Origin: Ruminococcus sp.
GTDB taxonomy: Bacteria > Bacillota > Clostridia > Oscillospirales > Acutalibacteraceae
Assembly: GCA_017410265.1 (NCBI GenBank)
Contig: JAFQRC010000001.1
Location: 124,001-188,000, forward strand
DNA: 64,000 nt
Direction of reading: 5' to 3'
In this document: positions 25,999 through 32,630 of the stretch, in pieces
How the letters are laid out: each line of letters begins with the position of its first letter
How positions within the stretch are numbered: the stretch's first letter is position 1
Made by a program: the position numbers and the translations under genes
The notes under the pieces: generated by a model
Seen by the model: the letters and a program-made list of their open reading frames with translations, nothing else
Database searches by the model: none
Told to the model about the DNA's origin: nothing

Positions 25999-27090
25999 AT
26001 GAAAAAGATTATAGCTTTATTATTAGTGCTTGTATTTTTGATGTCAGTTGCAACTGTTTCTGCTTTTGCGCTGGACCCGAAGCCTTATAAGTACGGTGAT
26101 GTAAGTGGAGATGATGCGGTAACGGTTGGCGACGCTACTATAATTCAAAGACATCTTGCAAAAGTAGTTACGCTCAGTGATTTCAGATATTCTCTTGGTG
26201 ATGTAAACGACGACGGTAATGTGAATGTTGTGGACGCTACTTTTATTCAGCAGTATGTTGCAAAAATCATTACTGAAATTCCGAGAGAGCCGATATTTGT
26301 GTTGTCTGTTGTCAATATCTCATCAGTGACACGAAGCGTTCCTGATTCCAGGGTTGTTGAGGGTACTGAAGTCAGCTTTACAGTTCACTCAACATTCAAC
26401 CTTGAGCCGGATGTGAATTCGCGACTTTCTTATGAGTATGACCTTAAGAGTACAACTTCTCCTTCGATAAAGCACTTTGAAGCAACTGATAGCAACGTAT
26501 TTACATACACATTCCCGAAAGCCGGTATATATGTTATCAGTGTGAAAGCATATGACAAACTTTATGATGGTTATGATGAAGAATACATTGTCTACCATGT
26601 TAATGAGAGTTATCCGTTTGACAACGACTTTGTCTATGTTGAGTACGATGACAAAAGACCTGAGTACGCGCTTGATAGACCTGTGAAGCCTGAAAACTGT
26701 GACATTGAATACGAAATGATGTATTCTGAAAGCCATATTATGAGTGGTTATTCTGAAAGATTGAACACGGATCGTTCGGGCTTTGCGTGCGTAATTGACA
26801 CAAAAGAGCAGTATGATAATGTGTTCAAGGTCGATAGCGACAAATACGACGATGGGTTCTTCAAAGAAAACAGCCTAATCGGTATAGTGACAAATTTGAG
26901 TTGCTTAGAGGCTGAGGGTGTGCTTGGCAACGTTTGTGTTGACGGGGATACGCTGTTTATTAGTGTTTATGAATCTTTGGATTTGCCACCTGGTATGGGT
27001 GTCAGTCCTGTAGAGCCGTTTTGTATACTGATTGCTAAGGTTAGCAAGTCTGATGTTGAAAATGTCACTGATATAGATTGGGTGTCGTAA
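25999..27090 (+). CDS. Secreted dockerin protein with Ig-like and PrcB-like modules (unit 1, second gene)
   Basis: Signal peptide 1-25; dockerin immediately after it (about 32-93; GDVSGDDA and GDVNDDGN loops 34 residues apart); Ig/PKD-like domain (about 98-200) ending in the YTFPKAGIYVISVKAYDK pattern; a linker; then a C-terminal module (about 262-360) with CVIDTKEQYDNVF, YDDGFFKENSLIGIV. The same C-terminal module occurs at 28353 and 29758 and recalls the PrcB C-terminal domain by its FFxxxSL core, a tentative match. No hydrolase motifs seen. Confidence 0.85.
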   Translation: MKKIIALLLVLVFLMSVATVSAFALDPKPYKYGDVSGDDAVTVGDATIIQRHLAKVVTLSDFRYSLGDVNDDGNVNVVDATFIQQYVAKIITEIPREPIFVLSVVNISSVTRSVPDSRVVEGTEVSFTVHSTFNLEPDVNSRLSYEYDLKSTTSPSIKHFEATDSNVFTYTFPKAGIYVISVKAYDKLYDGYDEEYIVYHVNESYPFDNDFVYVEYDDKRPEYALDRPVKPENCDIEYEMMYSESHIMSGYSERLNTDRSGFACVIDTKEQYDNVFKVDSDKYDDGFFKENSLIGIVTNLSCLEAEGVLGNVCVDGDTLFISVYESLDLPPGMGVSPVEPFCILIAKVSKSDVENVTDIDWVS

Positions 27091-27168
27091 GCCTGAAAAC
27101 AGAAACTGATTTAACCTTGAAAAACTTGAACTGTAATTCTCACTAAGTATAAAACTTTTTATTTAAAC

Positions 27169-27199
27169 TGAAACCAAAACGCATTTTGTATTGTTTTAT
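27169..27199 (+). promoter_or_regulatory. ECF-like promoter element 2 (upstream of unit 2, separated by a terminator)
   Basis: TGAAAC, 17-base spacer, TGTTTTAT. The following 35 bases match the leader of the 31395 gene, but then run straight into a terminator instead of a gene. It could be an attenuated promoter for 27369 or a scar of a lost gene. Confidence 0.55.
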
Positions 27200-27233
27200 C
27201 AGTGAACGGATATTTGTTTATACTCTCATTTAG

Positions 27234-27277
27234 AAAAAAGCCACGGTTTTGTGCATTGTACCGTGGCTTTTTTGTTT
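27234..27277 (+). terminator. Terminator / possible attenuator before the 27369 gene
   Basis: AAAAGCCACGGT / ACCGTGGCTTTT with a 12-base loop and a long T-run; the same stem as after rplL. Confidence 0.9.
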
Positions 27278-27300
27278 TTTTAGGTTCATATAACTAAGAG

Positions 27301-27329
27301 TTGACTAAGATGAATTTTATATATATTAT
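27301..27329 (+). promoter_or_regulatory. Sigma-A-like promoter of the 27369 gene
   Basis: TTGACT, 17 bases, TATTAT, 40 bases before the ATG. Confidence 0.65.
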
Positions 27330-27368
27330 TATAGAGTAAGAGTAATAGTAATAGACAGGAGGCTTATT

Positions 27369-28061
27369 ATGAAAAAGTTTGTTTGCTTTATTCTTGTTTT
27401 GATTTTAGTTTTATCTATTGCAGTGACACCTGCTTTTGCTGTTTTTTCAGACGATGCTGTCAGAATTTACAGAAAGAAATTTACGGATAAATATGTTAAG
27501 CCGTACGATGCCGCTGATGGCTACTACTTTTATTTTGAACAGTATTACAGCTATGACGATAACGGCGATATCGACTGGGTGCTGATTTACGCAGGCGATA
27601 TGAGCTATACAAGCGGTAAGGTTAAAAAGGTCGTTGGTAATAGACTTTTCTTAGCTGATGAGTCCTCGAGTCCGTTTGTATTCAAATATGCTGTATATGA
27701 TGTTAAAGAAGACAAATTCTACGATTTGGAAGATAACTTGTGTGCAAAGTATGAGGACCTTGAGAAAGCTCTGAGATATGAAAAGGCGGGTATTCCGATT
27801 GGCGATGCTGATATGGACAAAAGCCTTTCTGTTTTAGATGCTGCGGAGATTCAGATGGTCCTTGTCGGAAAGCACGAATTTAATTCAAAAGATGAGCTAG
27901 GTGACTATACCGATTTGGGTGGTAACCTCAGATATATCTCAGACTTTGATAGAGATGGTGAAATAAGCGTTTTGGATGCTTCCGGTATTCAGATGTATCT
28001 TCTAACAGTTGAGGACGACTTTGAACCTACTGAGCCGACAGACCCTGACGGAATGATGTGA
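27369..28061 (+). CDS. Secreted dockerin protein, EIDWVL module (unit 2)
   Basis: A 230-residue relative of the 25198 protein. Signal peptide 1-24. Module about 28-135 with FYFEQYYSYDDNGDIDWVLIYAG and YAVYDVKEDKFYDL. Dockerin about 140-217: loops GDADMDKS and SDFDRDGE with VLDAAEIQ and VLDASGIQ; loop starts are 46 residues apart, the extended form. A short acidic tail (EPTEPTDPDG) ends it. It is alone in its unit, between two near-identical terminators. CAGGAGG precedes the ATG. Confidence 0.87.
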   Translation: MKKFVCFILVLILVLSIAVTPAFAVFSDDAVRIYRKKFTDKYVKPYDAADGYYFYFEQYYSYDDNGDIDWVLIYAGDMSYTSGKVKKVVGNRLFLADESSSPFVFKYAVYDVKEDKFYDLEDNLCAKYEDLEKALRYEKAGIPIGDADMDKSLSVLDAAEIQMVLVGKHEFNSKDELGDYTDLGGNLRYISDFDRDGEISVLDASGIQMYLLTVEDDFEPTEPTDPDGMM

Positions 28062-28065
28062 AAAT

Positions 28066-28095
28066 GTGCCACGGTTTTGTACCGTGGCTTTTTTT
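28066..28095 (+). terminator. Terminator of unit 2
   Basis: GCCACGGT / ACCGTGGC hairpin with a seven-T run; third copy of this stem. Confidence 0.9.
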
Positions 28096-28191
28096 GTGTG
28101 CAAATTCTAAGATATGGCGAGAGTGTTGTTAATATATACAAATTAAGGCGTTGATTTTTGTGTATATTTTTGCCGGATAATTTTGCTTTTG

Positions 28192-28223
28192 TGAAACACT
28201 TTGTATACGCTCAGGTGTTTTAT
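28192..28223 (+). promoter_or_regulatory. ECF-like promoter element 3 (unit 3)
   Basis: TGAAAC, 18 bases, TGTTTTAT; closely matches element 1, including the spacer (ACTTTG.ATA...TCAGG). Confidence 0.6.
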
Positions 28224-28289
28224 AAGTGAAAGAAGTTTTGCTTGGCAAATATTACAAATAATGAGGATATTATTCAGTCGGATTATCAA

Positions 28290-28319
28290 TTGACTCGGCT
28301 GATTTATATAAAATATAAT
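28290..28319 (+). promoter_or_regulatory. Sigma-A-like promoter of unit 3
   Basis: TTGACT, 18 bases, TATAAT, 33 bases before the ATG. Same layout as at 25140, preceded in both by GATTATCAA. Confidence 0.7.
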
Positions 28320-28352
28320 ATAAGTGTAAAGTACACTTCAGGAGGCGAGATT

Positions 28353-29693
28353 ATGAAAAAATTAGTTAGTTTTTTACTAGTTAGTGCTGTGCTTATTACA
28401 GCGTTTGTGTTGCCTGTAGGTGCGGTCAGAGTAGAAGAACTTTACGGCGATGTCAACAAAGACGGCAGTGTTGATACCATTGATGCGACGATTGTTCAGC
28501 GTCATCTTGTCGGTGTTTCTGAGCTTGTCAGCTTAGAGTATGCTCTTGCAGATTTTGATAATGATAAAGATGTCAGTATACTAGATGCCAGCGCAATACA
28601 GATGTACAACGCAAAAATGATAAAGCATCCGCGCAAATATGAGGAATATCTTGAGTTTTTTGTTGAAATCGATGATATTTCTATTGAGTCTGTTTACGGG
28701 CCTGAAATTGTAGAGGATAAATCTGTAAGATTCACTGTTTTATATAACGAAGAATATGACGACACTGATGCAGGAAAACTGGTGTATAATTATACTTTCA
28801 GTGGTATCACAGATGAGTCTTATCAAACAACATATGAAAAAGATTCTGAGAATTATATATCATGGTCATTCCCGAGTGCGGGTATATATGAAATAAAGGT
28901 TGAAGTAAGGAGAAAGCTATACCCTGAGGTTTATTCGTTTACAAAACGCTTTGAAGTTTTGGAGGGATTCAAATTTGACGGCAAACGCTTTGTTGATAAT
29001 ACCAAAGTAAATTGGTTTTACACAATGCCGAAAGACACGGTAGATTTAGATTACGAAACTCTTGTTGACGTCAGTCAAATTCACATGAAAGAAAACTACG
29101 GACATAGTAGTGTGAGTGATGACTTCCTTGCTCTTGTAAAATCGAAAGCAGAGTATGACAAATTATTTGAGATTGATAATACTCATTTTGATGATGAGTT
29201 TTTCGAAACAAAAAGTCTTGTGGTCGCTGTAACACAGGGTATAGACTACTACTCGATAGCACCTATAACAAAGGTTGCGCGTAAAGATAATAAACTGTAT
29301 GTTGAAGTCAACGAGTGCATAGACAGTCCTGATCCTGATATCGGCTTGCCTGTAGCTCCGCTTTATTATGCTTTTGTTGCAGTGGATAAAGCTGATGTTG
29401 AAAATATAGAGTATGTAGAGCGTGCTGAAAGCAGATTTGAGTTTGTGGAACCATATAATTACAGAGATAACTATGTGTATTTCAACAAAGGAAGGTCAGG
29501 ATATGAAGCAACGCTTGAAAAGTTTTCCCAGTATGGAGTAGTTGAGATTAAAAGAGTTGATGATTACTCATATATTCTCGTACTTGATAAGCACGATGTT
29601 CAGAATGTGATAGATACAATACAAGCTATGCAGGATGATGAGGAGCTGTGGATGTTCCATTTTTCACCTGTTTTTAATACAAACAGCGACTAA
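28353..29693 (+). CDS. Secreted dockerin protein with Ig-like and PrcB-like modules (unit 3, first gene)
   Basis: Start at ATG 28353, after CAGGAGGCGA; the frame is open further upstream but lacks a ribosome site and would bury the signal peptide. 446 residues: signal peptide 1-25; dockerin about 30-92 (GDVNKDGS and ADFDNDKD loops, 34 apart); Ig/PKD-like domain about 105-205 (WSFPSAGIYEIKVEV); PrcB-like module about 265-365 (LVKSKAEYDKLF, FDDEFFETKSLVVAV); then an extra about 80-residue C-terminal segment (VEPYNYRDNYVYF, YSYILVLDKHDV) not seen in the 25999 paralogue. Co-transcribed with 29758. Confidence 0.86.
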   Translation: MKKLVSFLLVSAVLITAFVLPVGAVRVEELYGDVNKDGSVDTIDATIVQRHLVGVSELVSLEYALADFDNDKDVSILDASAIQMYNAKMIKHPRKYEEYLEFFVEIDDISIESVYGPEIVEDKSVRFTVLYNEEYDDTDAGKLVYNYTFSGITDESYQTTYEKDSENYISWSFPSAGIYEIKVEVRRKLYPEVYSFTKRFEVLEGFKFDGKRFVDNTKVNWFYTMPKDTVDLDYETLVDVSQIHMKENYGHSSVSDDFLALVKSKAEYDKLFEIDNTHFDDEFFETKSLVVAVTQGIDYYSIAPITKVARKDNKLYVEVNECIDSPDPDIGLPVAPLYYAFVAVDKADVENIEYVERAESRFEFVEPYNYRDNYVYFNKGRSGYEATLEKFSQYGVVEIKRVDDYSYILVLDKHDVQNVIDTIQAMQDDEELWMFHFSPVFNTNSD

Positions 29694-29757
29694 TAATTCT
29701 GTAATAGAAAAACAAACGAAACCAAAATGCTGGTAAAGAGAAATCGGAGGCGAGATT

Positions 29758-31233
29758 ATGAAAAGGTTAGTTAGTATAATACTTGTAACAATTTTGTTGA
29801 TGAGTTTGGCTGTGACACCTGTTTTTGCAGAGAGCTCAGGCTTGATTAACGAATATTTGCAAGAGAAGCTCGACGCTATCGGCGATGATGATAAGATTGC
29901 TGTGTGGATATGGATTTACAGTGCTATCGATATGGACGCGATTGAGCATCAGGCTTTGGTTGAAACAGGTCTTGTAGGAGAAGAGCTCGATACTCTTGAT
30001 GAAATCGATGCATATAGAAAAGCACGCACTCGTTTGATAGCTGATTTTTACGAGGCTGAAAATCAGGCAATTTTAGATAAAATCGGCGTAGCTGAAGAGG
30101 ATATCATATTTTCTAGCTCTCTGACCTCCTCTTTTATTTTAGAACTTACTAAGACAAAAGTGTACGAGGTAGCTCAGATGCAGGAAATAGCATCGATTGA
30201 CTACTATGATCAGACAGAGTACGATCCTCCGATAGGACCGGATGTTGATGATCCTACTGAAGTTCTGCCGCCTGATGGTTACAAAAGCCGTTTTGTAGAA
30301 AAGTACGGTGAGCCAATGTATTATTCGGAATTTTGTAGATATCCTGATAATGCAGACAGAGTACCAAAGTGGGTTTTGGTGCAGGCAGCAGTAAGCCGTG
30401 TTATGGTTGACCCAGGTGAGGATCCGACCCGTATGTTCATTGTGAATGGCGATTTGGTGTTTGGTGCAGATTCTTTGTATCTCCCGTTTAAAACCTCTTT
30501 TGCTGTGTATGATGTGGCAAAAGATGAGTTCTTTGATTTAACAGAAGTTGATTTCAGAGAGTATGGAAATTTGGATAAAGAGGTAATACAGTTAGGAATC
30601 GCTGATATAGTCGGCGATTTAGACGGTGACGGAGAGATATCTGTCCTTGATGCGACCAAAGTACAGTTGATTGTCGCAAAGATGGCGAACCTTAAGAATT
30701 TCTATGTTGCAGACTACAACCGTGACAATGATCTGGATGTTATGGATGCTACAGCTATTCAGAGAAAGATTGCAAAACTTGATCTTGTTGATGATGGAAA
30801 AGCTGTAATAGTAGAGGAAGAAGTATACTTCTACGATGATCTTCCTGAAATGCCGTATGGTGTAACCAATATTGAGTATCAGACACTTGATTACTACAAC
30901 GATTACACAACAGTGCCGAGTGTTTTTGGCTATACCGTTTTTTACGCAATTATTAAGAGCAAATCACAGTATGACGAAGTGATGAAGGTCTATAACGACG
31001 AGTTTGACGAAGCGTTTTTTGAAGACAAATATCTTGTTGTACAAGCAGGTAAGTCAGGAGAAAGACGCTCAGCACCTTATGATTTATGTGTAAAAGATGA
31101 TACGCTGTATTTCAGTGCAGACAGTATCAGTGGGGGCGTAAATCCACCGCCTATTGAATACTTTTTTGCATCTGTCACAGCAGTTGATAAAGAAGTGCTC
31201 AAAGGTGTGACAGACATCGTAAGAGTTAAATAA
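29758..31233 (+). CDS. Mosaic dockerin protein: I9-like, EIDWVL-like, dockerin and PrcB-like modules (unit 3, second gene)
   Basis: 491 residues, the most complex of the array. Signal peptide 1-24. Residues about 28-155 resemble a pair of protease-propeptide/inhibitor I9-like folds: KIAVWIWIYSAIDMD, a helical stretch, then SSFILELTKTKVYEVAQM and IASIDYYDQ. Residues about 174-275 match the EIDWVL module loosely (PKWVLVQAAV, FAVYDVAKDEFFDL). Dockerin about 283-342 (GDLDGDGE, ADYNRDND, 32 apart). PrcB-like module about 390-488 (IIKSKSQYDEVM, FDEAFFEDKYLVV). It combines modules found separately in neighbours, so it records their shuffling. The I9 likeness is tentative. CGGAGGCGA upstream. Confidence 0.85.
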   Translation: MKRLVSIILVTILLMSLAVTPVFAESSGLINEYLQEKLDAIGDDDKIAVWIWIYSAIDMDAIEHQALVETGLVGEELDTLDEIDAYRKARTRLIADFYEAENQAILDKIGVAEEDIIFSSSLTSSFILELTKTKVYEVAQMQEIASIDYYDQTEYDPPIGPDVDDPTEVLPPDGYKSRFVEKYGEPMYYSEFCRYPDNADRVPKWVLVQAAVSRVMVDPGEDPTRMFIVNGDLVFGADSLYLPFKTSFAVYDVAKDEFFDLTEVDFREYGNLDKEVIQLGIADIVGDLDGDGEISVLDATKVQLIVAKMANLKNFYVADYNRDNDLDVMDATAIQRKIAKLDLVDDGKAVIVEEEVYFYDDLPEMPYGVTNIEYQTLDYYNDYTTVPSVFGYTVFYAIIKSKSQYDEVMKVYNDEFDEAFFEDKYLVVQAGKSGERRSAPYDLCVKDDTLYFSADSISGGVNPPPIEYFFASVTAVDKEVLKGVTDIVRVK

Positions 31234-31244
31234 ACACATGTAAT

Positions 31245-31281
31245 AAAACCGTCGTGATGTAACAGTCGCGGCGGTTTTAGA
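31245..31281 (+). terminator. Terminator of unit 3
   Basis: AAACCGTCG / CGGCGGTTT hairpin followed by TTTAG, then an A/T-rich run. Confidence 0.7.
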
Positions 31282-31307
31282 AAAAATAAAAAATTTTTTC
31301 TAAAAGT

Positions 31308-31338
31308 TGAAACCAAAAAGAGTTTTGAATTGTTTTAT
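31308..31338 (+). promoter_or_regulatory. ECF-like promoter element 4 (unit 4)
   Basis: TGAAAC, 17 bases, TGTTTTAT, 57 bases before the ATG. Confidence 0.6.
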
Positions 31339-31394
31339 TTATGAAAGGATATTTATTTATATTCTAATTCAGAAAATAAACAGGAGGCGAAATT

Positions 31395-32342
31395 ATGAAA
31401 AAAATAGTTAGTTTATTAATTGTTATGGCGATTTTAGTTGGCGCATGTGTGATTAGCACAACAGCTACCACTGCACCTGCAGGATACATAGGTGACGCAA
31501 ACTACGACCACGATATCGATATCTATGACGCAACTTTTATTATGCGTGTTATAGCAAAGCTCGAAGAGCCTACAGCTGTGCAGGAGCTTTTCGGAGATGT
31601 CAATAAGGACGGTGAGCTCAACATCGTTGATGCTACGAATATCCAGAGATATCTTGTGGATTTGAAAACAGATGCATACATCAATTATTGGTATAATTAC
31701 GATATGCTCGAAAATGATTTCTACGCTGATTATGAATCAGGCAGAGCTATGGCAGGTGTGCCGGTTACCTTCACCGTAAATGCCGAAACAGGCTCTCCTG
31801 TTTTATCATACGAGCTTTATGTTGATGATGTTTGCGTTGCAACAAGTGATACTAACAGCATCACATATACCTTTGATAATCCAGGTGTGTATGATGTAGA
31901 AATGCGTATAAACGCGTATTTCTCAACAGGTTCTATCGGATTCAGAAACTATGAAGTGGTCGAGCCGTATGAGAGCGAAACACCGCTGTTTAAGACTTTG
32001 TATACCACAGGAAAGATTCAGTGGGGATATATTACATACGGACTGAGAGATGTGAGAGTTTATGCTGATGCTATCGGTGGAGAGGGCCCATATCAGTATA
32101 AATTTGTGTTCGAAAGACCAGAGGGCATGTGGTATAACGCTGCGATTGTAACTACTGTTCAGGATTATTCAGAGCAGAATTACTATCAGCTTGAACAAAT
32201 TCATTGGCGCGATGTAGTTGAAAGCGGTAGTCGCGCTGCTGATCTGGAATGTAAGGTTCATATCTACATTAAAGATGCTAACAACAATGTAGTAGAAAGA
32301 GTACTGGATATAGTATATGTAGCAGATTATCCGATTGGATAA
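31395..32342 (+). CDS. Secreted dockerin protein with two Ig-like domains (unit 4)
   Basis: 315 residues: signal peptide about 1-24; dockerin about 31-93 (GDANYDHD and GDVNKDGE loops, 34 apart; note IMRV in place of IQR in the first repeat); an Ig/PKD-like domain about 118-197 (PVTFTVNAETGSPVLSYELY, TYTFDNPGVYDVEMRI); a second Ig-like domain about 215-313 (VRVYADAIGGEGPYQYKFVFE). The second domain resembles Y_Y_Y-type bacterial surface repeats. No catalytic motif. Single-gene unit with its own promoter element and terminator. CAGGAGGCGA upstream. Confidence 0.86.
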   Translation: MKKIVSLLIVMAILVGACVISTTATTAPAGYIGDANYDHDIDIYDATFIMRVIAKLEEPTAVQELFGDVNKDGELNIVDATNIQRYLVDLKTDAYINYWYNYDMLENDFYADYESGRAMAGVPVTFTVNAETGSPVLSYELYVDDVCVATSDTNSITYTFDNPGVYDVEMRINAYFSTGSIGFRNYEVVEPYESETPLFKTLYTTGKIQWGYITYGLRDVRVYADAIGGEGPYQYKFVFERPEGMWYNAAIVTTVQDYSEQNYYQLEQIHWRDVVESGSRAADLECKVHIYIKDANNNVVERVLDIVYVADYPIG

Positions 32343-32357
32343 TTCGAAAAAAGAAAT

Positions 32358-32391
32358 AAAACCACGCTGTGACTTTCAGCGTGGTTTTTTT
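32358..32391 (+). terminator. Terminator of unit 4
   Basis: AAACCACGCTG / CAGCGTGGTTT with a T-run. Confidence 0.9.
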
Positions 32392-32401
32392 GTTGCTCGA
32401 C

Positions 32402-32467
32402 TTATGATTCGTTGACTTTTTTGCCCGAGATATGCTCGATGCTAAGTTTCAAACAGAGAGCGTTTTG
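32402..32467 (-). pseudogene. Remnant of the 3' end of a flavin-binding (NimA-like) gene
   Basis: On the minus strand, 21 codons plus stop encode NALCLKLSIEHISGKKVNES, matching the last residues of the intact gene at 33922-34398 with one change (Lys for Thr). At DNA level there are about 8-9 differences, nearly all silent. No upstream part of the gene remains in frame. It lies between dockerin units 4 and 5, at the same distance from a dockerin stop codon as the intact gene. Confidence 0.8.
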
Positions 32468-32538
32468 TTGTTGTGATTTTTATTTCTATATGGTAGAGTA
32501 TAAGTATGAAAGATATTTTTTAAATTTTTTACAACAAA

Positions 32539-32569
32539 TGAAACATTTTTCTGTTCTCAAGCGTTTTAT
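32539..32569 (+). promoter_or_regulatory. ECF-like promoter element 5 (unit 5)
   Basis: TGAAAC, 17 bases, CGTTTTAT, 62 bases before the ATG. Of the five copies this has the CGT start most like known ECF -10 sites. Confidence 0.6.
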
Positions 32570-32630
32570 TAATGTAAGGATATTTTTTAATATTCTGTAA
32601 TAGAAAAATAACAATTTAGGAGGCGAAATT

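Noticed and set aside
29694..29757. Sixth ECF-like promoter before 29758
   Set aside because: CGAAACCAAAATG resembles the -35 region but no GTTTTAT follows at the right distance; the gene is probably co-transcribed with 28353.
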